Part shown: positions 1 through 8,961 of the stretch, piece after piece
How positions within the stretch are numbered: the stretch's first letter is position 1
How the letters are laid out: each line of letters starts with the position of its first letter
Origin: Flavobacterium sp. Leaf82
GTDB taxonomy: Bacteria > Bacteroidota > Bacteroidia > Flavobacteriales > Flavobacteriaceae
DNA length: 64,000 bases
Assembly (NCBI RefSeq): GCF_001422725.1
Contig: NZ_LMMA01000036.1
Location: 196,274 to 260,273, forward strand
Direction of reading: 5' to 3'
The notes under the pieces: model-generated
The model's input: the letters and a program-made list of their open reading frames with translations, nothing else
The model's database searches: none
Told to the model about the DNA's origin: nothing
Made by a program: the position numbers and the translations under genes

Positions 1-819
1 ATAACTTAAAGATCCCAATTCTACTTTAGCAACATCTTTTAATCGCAACATTTGTCCGTTTCCAACAGATTTTATTACGATATCTCCAAATTCCTGAGCG
101 CTTGTCAAACGTCCTTTATACTTGATTACGTATTGAAAAGCCTGATCTCCGTTCTCACCAAATTTACCTGGTGCAGCTTCGATATTTTGTTCTGCCAAAG
201 CAGCTGAGATATCACTTGGAATCAATTTGTATTGCTGCATGATATCCGGTTTCAACCAGATTCTCATAGAGTAATCTTTTGCTCCAAAAACGGTTACATC
301 TCCTACCCCAACTACACGCTGAATTTGAGGTACAAGATTGATTTTGGCATAATTTTGAAGAAAAGTCTGATCATAAGCAGGATCATCACTATATAAAGAG
401 AAAATTACCAGGTTACTACTCTGACTTTTTGTTACCGTTACCCCCGCCTGAGTTACCTCTACCGGCAATAAACTTGTAGCTCTCGAAACCCTGTTTTGAA
501 CGTTTACCGCTGCTAAATCAGGATTTGTTCCTACTTTAAAAAAGATTTTTATAGAAGCATTACCATCATTGGTTGCTGTAGAAGTCATGTAAGTCATGTT
601 TTCTACACCATTAATTTGCTCTTCAAGCGGAATTACGATACTTTTAAGTACCACATCTGCATTTGCTCCTGTATAACTTGCCGATACGTTTACCGTAGGC
701 GGAGCAATATCAGGATATTGAGAAATAGGCAGCTCAATGAGCCCCAATACACCTAAGATGACAATAATAACAGATATTACTGTCGAAAGTACAGGTCTTT
801 GTATGAATATTTTAAACAT
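1..819 (-). CDS. RND efflux pump inner-membrane subunit (AcrB/HAE1-like), N-terminal part only
   Basis: Proton-driven inner-membrane pump of a tripartite drug or metabolite exporter. The 273 visible codons start at the complement of CAT at 817-819 with MFKIFIQRPVLSTVISV, the hallmark N-terminus of AcrB-like pumps (one transmembrane helix), followed by the porter domain. Motifs such as LPISQYPDIAPP and GVENMTYM are typical of the HAE1 subfamily. The frame stays open to the left edge, so roughly three quarters of a normal pump of about 1,050 residues lies outside the window. Its start is 6 bp downstream of the adaptor stop, so the two are one operon. Substrate cannot be read from this part. Confidence 0.93.
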   Translation of the reverse strand, partial: MFKIFIQRPVLSTVISVIIVILGVLGLIELPISQYPDIAPPTVNVSASYTGANADVVLKSIVIPLEEQINGVENMTYMTSTATNDGNASIKIFFKVGTNPDLAAVNVQNRVSRATSLLPVEVTQAGVTVTKSQSSNLVIFSLYSDDPAYDQTFLQNYAKINLVPQIQRVVGVGDVTVFGAKDYSMRIWLKPDIMQQYKLIPSDISAALAEQNIEAAPGKFGENGDQAFQYVIKYKGRLTSAQEFGDIVIKSVGNGQMLRLKDVAKVELGSLSY

Positions 820-825
820 TTTTTC

Positions 826-1986
826 TTATTTTAATTCAGCATAGACCGCTTCCGGGCTCTGAGTGTGAGTTTTAATTTCGCTTCCTTCTTTTAATGAAGC
901 TACTCCTTCTAATACAATTTGGTCTCCTGCTTTTAAGCCACTTGTTACAACATAATAATTACCTGCTGTGTTTTCAAGTTTTGTAATATTGACGTTTTTC
1001 GTTTTTCCGTCCTTTCCTACTGTTACAGCAAAAATCTTATCCTGAAGTTCGAATGTAGCACTCTGTGGAACTAATATTCCATCTTTAATTTCATTCGGAA
1101 TTCTTACTGTTGTGCTGCTTCCGCTTCTTATAATACCTTTTGGATTAGGAAAACGAGCTCTTATATTTACAGAACCTGTTTCTGTGTTTATAAGTCCGTT
1201 TACGGTTTCAATACGTCCTTGTTCAGCATAAGCAGAACCATCAGAAAGTAATAGTGAAACTGCTGGCAATTGTTTGATTTTTTGTGCTAATGAAGCTCCT
1301 GAACCACTTTGGGTGAAATTCAATAAGGCTTTTTCGTTCATTGCAAAATACGCATATACATTACCAATACTCGAAACCGTAGTTAAAGGTTCTGCCGTTG
1401 CAGAGCTTACTAAACTTCCTAAACGAAACGGGATTGAACCTACAACGCCATTAACAGGACTTGTAACTGTAGTGTATCCCAAATTAGTTTTGGCATTTAC
1501 CATAGCGGCGTTTGCCTGTGCCAATGTTGCTAATGCTGATTCATACGTATATTGAGCTGATTCAAGATCATACTTACTTATGATTCCTTTCTCTACAAGT
1601 GGCTTTACTTTGTTTACCGCCAGTTTTGCTGAACTTAAACTTGCCTGTGCACTTTTTATACTTGCAGATGCTGTGCGTACTTGTTGCTCATATTCCGGCG
1701 CGCTGATTTTAAATAAAGGTTGTCCTGCTTTTACAACAGCACCTTCATCGACAAAAATCTTGTCAATGTAGCCTTCTACTCTCGGTCGGATTTCTATATT
1801 TTGCTGTCCCTGAATACTTGCAGGAAAGTCTGTATTTAAAGTGGCTGATTGTGGCTGTAAAGTCAGCGTTTTATACTCTTTTACTTGAGGTGCACCTCCG
1901 GCCTGAGCCGATTTGTCATTTTTATTACCGCAAGATGCGATAATAACAGCTGCAGCGAGAATGCTTAAAAAGGATTGCTTATTCAT
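826..1986 (-). CDS. RND efflux periplasmic adaptor lipoprotein (AcrA/MexA-like)
   Basis: Membrane-fusion subunit that bridges the pump and the outer-membrane channel. The protein has 386 residues. Its signal peptide ends in a lipobox (IIASC, Cys19), so it is probably anchored as a lipoprotein. The lipoyl half-motif EIRPRVEGYIDKIFVDEGA is followed by an alanine-rich helical hairpin at about residues 95-165, then the second lipoyl half (TTVTSPVNGVVG) and the beta-barrel and membrane-proximal domains. Length and order are normal for the family. It is first in the operon with the pump; no outer-membrane factor is visible here. It is divergent from the kinase/regulator pair at 2251-4028, which may control it (inference). 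Confidence 0.93.
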   Translation of the reverse strand: MNKQSFLSILAAAVIIASCGNKNDKSAQAGGAPQVKEYKTLTLQPQSATLNTDFPASIQGQQNIEIRPRVEGYIDKIFVDEGAVVKAGQPLFKISAPEYEQQVRTASASIKSAQASLSSAKLAVNKVKPLVEKGIISKYDLESAQYTYESALATLAQANAAMVNAKTNLGYTTVTSPVNGVVGSIPFRLGSLVSSATAEPLTTVSSIGNVYAYFAMNEKALLNFTQSGSGASLAQKIKQLPAVSLLLSDGSAYAEQGRIETVNGLINTETGSVNIRARFPNPKGIIRSGSSTTVRIPNEIKDGILVPQSATFELQDKIFAVTVGKDGKTKNVNITKLENTAGNYYVVTSGLKAGDQIVLEGVASLKEGSEIKTHTQSPEAVYAELK

Positions 1987-2250
1987 TGTGAAAATGTGTA
2001 ATTATCAATTTATATCGAAACAAAATAACTAAAATATAACAAACAAAAAATTTCCAATAGACGGAGGGCAGGAAACAATCGATAGATATGTGGTAAGAAC
2101 CGATAGAAGTTTATTTAGCAATATCAACACAATTTAGAACAGGCTCGTCGGTTCTAAAATGGTTTTTAAAGATTCTGATTCCATTTTTGGCGATTGCTTT
2201 TATATCTTTTATAAATATAATGTAATATTGTCACAAAATCACAAAATAAA

Positions 2251-3300
2251 ATGACACCCACCTTTTTTAAACCATACATTTTCACAGGATTACACATTCT
2301 TGCCTGGTTATTATTGGGTTTTATAATGCTCTTTTATATACCAATAACCTGGAATGTGGTGCTGCCGTCCGTTTTTTGGCTTTGGCAAATGATTGTACTG
2401 GTTTTACTTATCGTAATATTTTATTCTAATGCTAAAATCATCGTTCCAAAAACCATTATTAAGGACAATACATCTCCTTTTTTGTTTTGGGCTTTTCTCA
2501 TGATTTTCGTCATGCAGCTTATTGCTTATTTCTATACTTCGCAAACAGATCTACATACCAAAATAAGCCTGGTTTTAGGATTTAAAAAATACAAAAATCC
2601 CTATTTTGACAATTACGTTTTCATGCTTACTTTATTGGTATTAGGCATCAGCACAAGTTGGGCAATGCTTCATCATTGGCAAAAAGCCGCACAACACAAG
2701 CAAAAACTGGAACAGGATAAAACCATGGCAGAACTTGCTATGTTGAAAGCGCAGATAAATCCTCACTTTTTCTTTAATTCATTAAATAGCATTTATTCGC
2801 TTACATATACCAATATCGAAGATTCCCGCAGCGCGCTTCATACCTTAAGCCGCATGATGCGTTATTTGCTTTACAGTACTGAAGGTGAAAGAACTACTTT
2901 ATTAAAAGAAGCTGACTTCATGAAAGATTTCATAGCTTTGATGAAGCTTCGGGCGAATAGCAAACTAACGATAACGACAGATATTCCGGAAAAAATACAC
3001 GATTACCCAATTGTTCCCATGTTGTTATTACCTTTAGTAGAAAATGCTTTTAAACACGGCGTACATGCCACAGATAAAAGTGAAATACATATTAAACTCA
3101 GACAAAAAGAAAACAATCTTGAATTTGAAGTCATAAATACTTTTTTCGAAAAGACTTCAACAAATTATCAGGGCGGAATAGGATTAACGAATACAAAACG
3201 CAGATTACATTTAATATATCCACATCGTCATTTTATGACATGCGGTTTAGACCAAAATGGCAAATACAGAGTAAATCTGCAAATAACTTTAGAACAATGA
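2251..3300 (+). CDS. LytS-family sensor histidine kinase
   Basis: Membrane histidine kinase of the LytS/YehU class (PF06580), 349 residues. Four or five hydrophobic segments occupy residues 10-140 and give a membrane sensor without a recognisable ligand domain. A short coiled linker leads to the phosphoacceptor motif INPHFFFNSLNSI at about residue 168; the His in NPHF is the expected phosphorylation site. The ATPase part has LLPLVENAFKHG (N box) and GGIGLTNTKRRL (G box). Its stop codon overlaps the start of the LytTR regulator (ATGA at 3297-3300), so they are translationally coupled. It is divergent from the RND efflux operon, a frequent arrangement for a dedicated regulator; no signal is known. 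Confidence 0.92.
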   Translation: MTPTFFKPYIFTGLHILAWLLLGFIMLFYIPITWNVVLPSVFWLWQMIVLVLLIVIFYSNAKIIVPKTIIKDNTSPFLFWAFLMIFVMQLIAYFYTSQTDLHTKISLVLGFKKYKNPYFDNYVFMLTLLVLGISTSWAMLHHWQKAAQHKQKLEQDKTMAELAMLKAQINPHFFFNSLNSIYSLTYTNIEDSRSALHTLSRMMRYLLYSTEGERTTLLKEADFMKDFIALMKLRANSKLTITTDIPEKIHDYPIVPMLLLPLVENAFKHGVHATDKSEIHIKLRQKENNLEFEVINTFFEKTSTNYQGGIGLTNTKRRLHLIYPHRHFMTCGLDQNGKYRVNLQITLEQ

Positions 3301-4028
3301 TCGTATTAAAATGTATAGCAGTAGATGATGAACCACTTGCCTTAAAACTGGTGGAAACTTTTATAGAACAAACCCCTTTTTTGCAATTGGCGTGCAGCTG
3401 CGACAATGCCGTTGAAGCCATGAGCCTGATTCGCGAACAACAGCCGGACATTGTTTTTCTTGACATTAATATGCCTAATTTAACGGGTATGGAACTGGCA
3501 AGGCTTTTACAGGAACAGCCCGGACCATTGCCCAAAATTATTTTTACTACCGCTTATAACCATTATGCGATAGAAGGTTACAGGGTAAATGCGGTAGATT
3601 ATCTTTTGAAACCTTTTAGCTACGAAGAATTTTTAAGAGCGGCAAACAAAGTCCTGCAAATGTCTGAAGAAGCTGCAAATCAATACCACTCTGTAACTGC
3701 TGATGATGAATTTATATTTTTAAAGGTAGAATATCAATGGGTTAGAATTTCCTTAAAAGACATTTTATACATCGAGAGTTTAAAGGATTATGTAAAAGTT
3801 CATCTCGAAGATACCCAAAAATCAGTTATGTCTTTAATCTCCCTAAAAGCTCTTGAAGAAAAATTACCGGCGTCGAAATTTATGCGAATCAATCGTTCTT
3901 TTATTGTTCCGTTGGAAAAAATAAATTCGATTAGTAAAAATTCAATATTCATTAATAAAACCGAAATAACTGTTGGTGAACAATACAAGGAAACGTTTAA
4001 AACCATAGTAGAAAAATGGTTGAAATAA
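3297..4028 (+). CDS. LytTR-family response regulator
   Basis: Partner of the upstream LytS-like kinase. An N-terminal receiver domain (about residues 1-120) has acidic residues in AVDDEP, phosphoacceptor Asp in FLDINMPN, Thr in FTTAY and Lys in LLKPF. A LytTR DNA-binding domain occupies about residues 135-240 (YIESLKDYVKVHL, FMRINRSFIVPLEKI). The open frame extends 19 codons upstream to 3240, but that start would overlap the kinase by about 60 bp and add residues unlike a receiver domain. The ATG at 3297, overlapping the kinase TGA, gives a normal 243-residue regulator. The target could be the divergent efflux operon; this is inferred from position only. Confidence 0.92.
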   Translation: MIVLKCIAVDDEPLALKLVETFIEQTPFLQLACSCDNAVEAMSLIREQQPDIVFLDINMPNLTGMELARLLQEQPGPLPKIIFTTAYNHYAIEGYRVNAVDYLLKPFSYEEFLRAANKVLQMSEEAANQYHSVTADDEFIFLKVEYQWVRISLKDILYIESLKDYVKVHLEDTQKSVMSLISLKALEEKLPASKFMRINRSFIVPLEKINSISKNSIFINKTEITVGEQYKETFKTIVEKWLK

Positions 4029-4045
4029 TTATAATTTAAAATAAA

Positions 4046-4339
4046 ATGGAAAAAAGATCAAACAAATACTATCTGACTTTAAGCCTGAAAGAATACGCTA
4101 ACGGCGAAACAGAACCTGCAAAAGAACTGGGAATACAATTCGATAATCATGACGAAATATTCAGTATCATAGATAGAATAAAAGATAAAAACATTTTTGA
4201 AGATCCTAACGAAGCGACTCAATTTGCACTTGGTTTAAAATTATTTAGCGAAGTAAAATTAAAGAATCGCAAGAATCCACTCTTCGAAGAATTAAACGAA
4301 GTCTTCCCTATCTTCATGAAAAAACTAAAAAGCTTGTAA
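4046..4339 (+). CDS. Small uncharacterised soluble protein (97 aa)
   Basis: Hypothetical protein I do not recognise. The sequence is charged, lacks a signal peptide and membrane segment, and is probably cytoplasmic. It follows the LytTR regulator by 17 bp on the same strand, so it is likely read from the same transcript. The central region (QFDNHDEIFSIIDRIKDKN) looks helical. Codon use and the ATG start resemble those of its neighbours, so it is probably a real gene; the function is unknown. Confidence 0.7.
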   Translation: MEKRSNKYYLTLSLKEYANGETEPAKELGIQFDNHDEIFSIIDRIKDKNIFEDPNEATQFALGLKLFSEVKLKNRKNPLFEELNEVFPIFMKKLKSL

Positions 4340-4351
4340 AACAATTAATCG

Positions 4352-4454
4352 TGTCATTTCGACCGAAGGGAGAAATCACACAAGAAACTCCGCAAAGTAA
4401 ATTACAATCTTTATCGAATTACTTGTGTGATTTCTCCCTTCGGTCGAAATGACA
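4352..4454. repeat. Palindromic intergenic element, copy 1
   Basis: Two arms of about 33 nt pair almost perfectly: the left arm starts TGTCATTTCGACCGAAGGG at 4352 and the right arm ends with its complement at 4454. The loop of about 37 nt contains ACTCCGCAAAGT and CTTTATCGAATTAC, which recur in the copies near 54.6-55.0 kb. It lies 12 bp after a gene end. It could act as an RNA hairpin (terminator or mRNA 3'-end stabiliser) or be a REP/MITE-like element. Confidence 0.85.
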
Positions 4455-4649
4455 AATTGTAATAAAATCTCGCTTTCTTAATTTTCTTAAATAAAGTAAA
4501 GCTTAATGAATCTTAATATCTTAATGGTGAAAAATAGTAAGCGTATGGCAAGGATTCGCAAGCGAAAACACAGATAAAAACGGATTTTTTTAAATTTACA
4601 TTATAGTTTTTGTTATCCGAAATGACAAAAAGAAATAAATAATACCATA

Positions 4650-4680
4650 AAAAAACGCCTCATCTCTGAGGCGCTTTTTA
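4650..4680. terminator. Bidirectional rho-independent terminator
   Basis: The hairpin stem GCGCCTCA / TGAGGCG is flanked by an A-run on the left and a T-run on the right, so it can end transcription from either strand. It sits between the converging ends of the 4046-4339 gene and the thioredoxin gene pair. Confidence 0.8.
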
Positions 4681-4699
4681 TTTATATATGCGATAAAAA

Positions 4700-5314
4700 T
4701 TAAGCTTTTGCTTTTCTTTTTACGGTACAGCCAATTTCTTTAGTTTCAGTTACGGCAGGTTTTTGATTGCTTTTTAAAGCTGCAATTACATCCTCTGCAT
4801 ATTTTGTTTTTTCGGTTTTAGTTCCTTCAGGATCATTATCGATTGCTCCTACATATTCTACGATATTTCCTTTTGTTGTTTTAGAAACAATAAAAAGATG
4901 TGGTGTATGTTTTGCACCATATTGGTCTGTAACTACTTGTCCCTGATCAAATAAATATGGGAAAGGGTATTTTTTATCTTTTGCCAATTGTTGCATTTTA
5001 TCATAAGCATCAGCTTTAGAAGCTTCAGGATCATTTGGGTTTATCGCGATTACAGGATATCCTTGTGGTTTGAATTTTTTATCCAGTTCGATTATTCTTT
5101 GTTCGTAAGCAACTGCATACGGACAGGTATTACACGTAAAAACAACAATAAAACCTTTGGCTTTTGGGTAACTTGCAAAAGAAACCTCTTTGCCATCAAC
5201 ATTTTTTAGTTTAAATTCCGGTGCCGGCTGTCCTGCTTTAAGTGTCGCAGTTTGTGCGTGGGCAAATAAGATACTAAATATTAGTACCGTGAATGTAGTA
5301 ATGAACTTTTGCAT
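4700..5314 (-). CDS. Secreted thioredoxin-fold protein (AhpC/TSA-redoxin family)
   Basis: Exported redox protein of 204 residues. A signal peptide covers residues 1-20 (ending AHAQ). The mature part is a peroxiredoxin/TlpA-like fold with the active-site pair CNTCPY at Cys61 and Cys64, in the context FIVVFTCNTCPYAVAYEQRI. This CxxC form is common in Bacteroidetes 'thioredoxin family' proteins. The late strand reads KHTPHLFIV with the cis-Pro, and a third Cys lies in the C-terminal IGCTVKRK tail. It starts 3 bp after the stop of the TlpA-like gene at 5318-5803, so the two form an operon. The likely role is periplasmic disulfide or peroxide chemistry; the substrate is unknown. Confidence 0.85.
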   Translation of the reverse strand: MQKFITTFTVLIFSILFAHAQTATLKAGQPAPEFKLKNVDGKEVSFASYPKAKGFIVVFTCNTCPYAVAYEQRIIELDKKFKPQGYPVIAINPNDPEASKADAYDKMQQLAKDKKYPFPYLFDQGQVVTDQYGAKHTPHLFIVSKTTKGNIVEYVGAIDNDPEGTKTEKTKYAEDVIAALKSNQKPAVTETKEIGCTVKRKAKA

Positions 5315-5317
5315 AAT

Positions 5318-5803
5318 TTATAGTTTTTTATATTCAGTTAATAATTGTTCGTAAGTAAGTTCAGATTCCAGAAATTTTCTTTTGTCGCCTTTTATAAAAA
5401 GTGTCGCCGGAATACTTCCTGACCACGTAGGATCTATTCGGTCAATATATTCCTGAGGATTGCTTTCATTCAATAAAAAAACCTGGCTTTTCATGTTTTT
5501 TCTTTTCACAAATGGAATAACCCCTGAATTTAATTTTGATTTAAAATCGACGCTTACCAACAATACCGCCAGTTTTTCTGACTTATATTCGGTATTTAGT
5601 TTTTCAAAATGTGGTAATTCTTTAATGCAGGGCGCGCACCATGTTGCCCAAAAGTTTACGACATATGTACTGTCTTTTCCGTTTTTGATTCTCTCCTTAA
5701 GCTGGTCAATATTCAACAACTTTACATTTTGACTGTATGATGTGATCGAAAAAGCAAAAAACAGGAAACTATAAATCTTAAATGCGTTGATTTTCATATT
5801 CAA
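5318..5803 (-). CDS. TlpA-like periplasmic thioredoxin
   Basis: Exported thioredoxin-like protein of 161 residues: N-terminal signal peptide (about residues 1-24), active site WATWCAPC with Cys56 and Cys59, and cis-Pro region SIPATLFI. This resembles TlpA/ResA-type reductases that reduce cysteines of periplasmic proteins. It is first in a two-gene operon with the second thioredoxin-fold protein 3 bp downstream, so they may act as a relay pair (inference). About 220 bp without genes lie upstream and should hold its promoter; I could not identify a clear -33/-7 pair there. Confidence 0.88.
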   Translation of the reverse strand: MNMKINAFKIYSFLFFAFSITSYSQNVKLLNIDQLKERIKNGKDSTYVVNFWATWCAPCIKELPHFEKLNTEYKSEKLAVLLVSVDFKSKLNSGVIPFVKRKNMKSQVFLLNESNPQEYIDRIDPTWSGSIPATLFIKGDKRKFLESELTYEQLLTEYKKL

Positions 5804-6021
5804 TGGCGTAAAATTATTTTTGCCTTACAAATATAAACTAATGAGGATTTATTTTTTGTTAATGAAAGTTTAATATCAAAGATTTGCTACAATAAGTATT
5901 GATGTGTTTACAAGTTGTCTTTTAGTGTCCACATTTTAAAGAATTTGGGCATTTTTGGGATATTATTATTGTTTCAGCATACTATTCTTCAGGACTTATT
6001 ACGCAGTATTTTTTTCAAATA

Positions 6022-6618
6022 TTAATATCTCCATTTTTTAACGGTTTTCTCGCCTACTAAATCAATAACAATTTCTTCTGTCCAATTGTCGATTTCCCTA
6101 TTTGTTGAGAAATCATTTTGGGCAAAAATCAGGCAGCCTTTAAAGTAATAATCAACATTATCAAATATTTTGGTCAAATATGGCGCGTCGTCGTGGTCGT
6201 AGTAATAAATTTCTTTTGTTTCACTGTGAAAACAAAACATATTTCCATTTCCTAAATAATCGCTAAAAGTAATTAAATAAGGTAAAATCTCTTTGTCCTG
6301 TTCTGTAAAATCAGGACCATATTGCGGTGCATTAGCCCAAATATCTTTAATCCAGTCTACTTCCTGAAAATCCTGAAGCTGCTCCCCAATTTCAGCGATT
6401 CCAAAAGTCTGGTAAAATAATTTGAGGTTTTCAGGCAAAGCAGTTCCTAATTTGGTTTCGAGAGCCTCAATTTCTTCGTTCGAAATTGGTTCTTTCAAAT
6501 CTTCACCAAAATTATCTGCAATAGATTCAATGATTTTTTGAGTATTAATTTTCCAATCTGCATCTCCAATTTTATTAAACGGAATGAGAATGTCTTCTTT
6601 CTTATTGATTTCAATCAT
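6022..6618 (-). CDS. SMI1/KNR4 family protein
   Basis: Cytoplasmic protein of 198 residues. The motif pattern EEIEALETKLGTALPENLK followed by FYQTFG matches the SMI1/KNR4 (SUKH) fold. A GNGNMFCF strand and an acidic helix YYDHDDAPYL follow. Members are often immunity proteins of polymorphic toxins or general protein-binding modules. No toxin gene is adjacent here, so an immunity role is not supported. It is a stand-alone gene 66 bp downstream of the phytochrome gene on the same strand and might be co-transcribed with it. Confidence 0.75.
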   Translation of the reverse strand: MIEINKKEDILIPFNKIGDADWKINTQKIIESIADNFGEDLKEPISNEEIEALETKLGTALPENLKLFYQTFGIAEIGEQLQDFQEVDWIKDIWANAPQYGPDFTEQDKEILPYLITFSDYLGNGNMFCFHSETKEIYYYDHDDAPYLTKIFDNVDYYFKGCLIFAQNDFSTNREIDNWTEEIVIDLVGEKTVKKWRY

Positions 6619-6684
6619 AGCTTTGGCTGATAGTTTTTTAATCTCATTTAAGATTAATTTTTCCCTCTAAAAAAACAATTATTA

Positions 6685-8961
6685 TCATTTGGCAATAAGC
6701 GAATCTTCAGGATCGCAGGGAAAATAAATAGTAATTTCTGTTCCTTCGTTTAATTTACCTACTGCCCGAATATTTCCGTTGCAGGTTTGCATGATTTTTT
6801 TGCATAATGCCAGTCCAACTCCGGATCCGTCGTATTTTTCGAGTGTATGTAATCTCGTAAATATCTTAAAAATAGATTCTGCATATTGTTGTTCAAAACC
6901 AATTCCGTTATCCGCAAAAGTTACCCAATGACAATATACTTTATTCGAATATTCGTTTATTTCAGCTTCTTGCGAGGCTGTAATTTTAATCTCCGGAACT
7001 CTGTCCGACGATGCATATTTTAATGAATTTTGTATAATATTAGAAAATAACTGCTTCATCAAAAATGGTACTGCATGAACTTCAGGAAGATTTTCGCACT
7101 TAATAACAGCTTTATTTTCCTGAATTATCTCTTTCATGTCCTGCAGGGTTTCCTCCATAACATAATTAAGATTCACAGTTTCAAAGGATTCTTTCGTGTT
7201 TTTTATTCGGGTATATTTTAGAATGTCAATTAATAAATTTTGCATTCTATTAGCCGATTTTGTTATGCGTTGTAATGAATCTAATACGGATGTCGAAGGA
7301 ATTTCTTTAGTATCTGATAATACTTTTGAAGAAATTAGCTGAATCTTTCTTAAAGGTTCCTGCAAATCGTGTGTACTAATCCAGTTGATGTTTTCAAGTT
7401 CCAGGTTTGTTTCTCTTAATACATCGCTCAAATTTCTATATTTTCCTTCTTCTTCACTCAACAACAACATAATAATCTGATTGTGAAGAAAATGTGCATA
7501 ACTCAAAGCTGCATTTAATTCTGGCTGTAACCAGACTTCACTTTGGTGTTTAATGATTTGTTTCCATAAATTAAATGAATTTCTGGGATGTAATCCGTTG
7601 CTGTCATGAATAATGGCTTTTTCAGGATCTCCTGCCCAATTAATCACGGCAACGGTTTCCGGCCTGTACCAAATAATGTTATTGCCATTTCCTAAAGAGA
7701 AATAAATAACACCTGAAACATGCTCGTAACTTTCTAAATCAGGTACATGATTGCTAAGTTTATTGGTACTGAAAGTTTTTCCGTACTCATTGGCATTCAT
7801 GCTTAAAATAATTTTTTCTATATCATTATCTACAGGCGTGATTCCGCTTTTGTAGGTTTTATTTCCAATACAAATTGAAACTCCCGTAGCATTGCAAAGC
7901 TTTAATAGTTCAGGATCAGCACAAATAATTTCAAAAGACTGATGTTCCAGCGGAAGATTCAACGCCGTTAATCTTTCCAGCGCTACCGTAGTTTTACGGG
8001 CAATTTCGTACTCATCATTCGATTGTCTTAAATCGATTTGAGAAGTAATAAATTGTGCCTGAAGTTTGGCTGCCAATCTAATTTCCGGAGAAATATTTTT
8101 GGGCGAATAATGGTGACACGCAATAAGTCCCCATAATCTGTCGCGGTGAATGAGCGAAATAGTTAATGTTGCCCCAACTCCCATATTCTTAATATATTCC
8201 ACATGAATTGGAGACGTGCTTCTAAGTGTTGAAAGGCTCAGATCGAGATTTTTATTTTCGCCATCGTCGATTGTAAAAATAGGAACCGGCTCATAACCAA
8301 TATCAACGATAAGTCTTAAGAGGTTTTTCATGTACAATTCTCTTGCCTGAACCGGAATATCAGTATGCGGATAATGAAGCCCTAAAAATGGCTCGATATC
8401 ATCTCTGCAGCTTTCGGCAAAAACTTCACCATTGTAATATTCATCAAAACGATAAATCATTACACGATCATAGCCTGTAATTTCGCGTGTACTTTCTGCA
8501 ACCAGCGCGCACAACTCTTTTAGCGATTTAGTATTATTCATATTAGACACAAACTGAATGGTTTGTGCATAAAGGTCCGCCATTTGTTCTTTGCCACTGG
8601 ATTGTGGTTCAGCTTCCAAAACATAAATATTACCCGATTTATGGATCGCAATTTGAAACGAAATCCCTTTTAACTCTAACGGAAGAGGAAAAACAGATTG
8701 CTCTTTTTGATTGTGTACATAATCATACAGGTCTTTTTGTGCTGTTGCCCCAAAAATATCGCTGAATTTCTGACCTAATATTTCGTTATAAACCAGATCA
8801 AGAAACACGTTAATATTAGCGGTACAAAACTCAATTTTCCAATCTAAATTTATTCCCAGCAAAAAACCATGAGGCTGTATACTTCCCGGAATGTGTATGG
8901 GTTCATGTTCACAATTTGTAAGTGTGACAATATCCCTGTTTACAATATCCCTAATTTTCAT
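6685..8961 (-). CDS. bphP: Bacteriophytochrome sensor histidine kinase
   Basis: Red/far-red photoreceptor kinase of 758 residues. Cys17 in TNCEHEPIHIPGSIQPHG, ahead of the PAS domain, is the expected covalent attachment site for biliverdin. PAS (about 15-120), GAF (about 140-310) and PHY (about 330-500) follow. The GAF has LGLHYPHTDIPVQAR, where PHTDIP replaces the usual PASDIP but keeps the key Asp. The PHY tongue has PRNSF. The output is a HisKA domain (STHDLQEPLRKI, His at about 530) and HATPase (NSLKYAS, DNGIGF, GSGVGLALCKKI). There is no receiver domain. The gene overlaps the heme oxygenase that makes its chromophore. The response regulator is not adjacent. Confidence 0.96.
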   Translation of the reverse strand: MKIRDIVNRDIVTLTNCEHEPIHIPGSIQPHGFLLGINLDWKIEFCTANINVFLDLVYNEILGQKFSDIFGATAQKDLYDYVHNQKEQSVFPLPLELKGISFQIAIHKSGNIYVLEAEPQSSGKEQMADLYAQTIQFVSNMNNTKSLKELCALVAESTREITGYDRVMIYRFDEYYNGEVFAESCRDDIEPFLGLHYPHTDIPVQARELYMKNLLRLIVDIGYEPVPIFTIDDGENKNLDLSLSTLRSTSPIHVEYIKNMGVGATLTISLIHRDRLWGLIACHHYSPKNISPEIRLAAKLQAQFITSQIDLRQSNDEYEIARKTTVALERLTALNLPLEHQSFEIICADPELLKLCNATGVSICIGNKTYKSGITPVDNDIEKIILSMNANEYGKTFSTNKLSNHVPDLESYEHVSGVIYFSLGNGNNIIWYRPETVAVINWAGDPEKAIIHDSNGLHPRNSFNLWKQIIKHQSEVWLQPELNAALSYAHFLHNQIIMLLLSEEEGKYRNLSDVLRETNLELENINWISTHDLQEPLRKIQLISSKVLSDTKEIPSTSVLDSLQRITKSANRMQNLLIDILKYTRIKNTKESFETVNLNYVMEETLQDMKEIIQENKAVIKCENLPEVHAVPFLMKQLFSNIIQNSLKYASSDRVPEIKITASQEAEINEYSNKVYCHWVTFADNGIGFEQQYAESIFKIFTRLHTLEKYDGSGVGLALCKKIMQTCNGNIRAVGKLNEGTEITIYFPCDPEDSLIAK

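Noticed and set aside
1987..2250. Direct repeat of CGATAGA words between efflux and lytS-like genes as an operator
   Set aside because: Only two short copies with irregular spacing; not enough to support a regulatory site.
6022..6618. SMI1/KNR4 protein as part of a toxin-immunity locus
   Set aside because: No polymorphic toxin, VgrG, PAAR or Rhs-like gene lies nearby.
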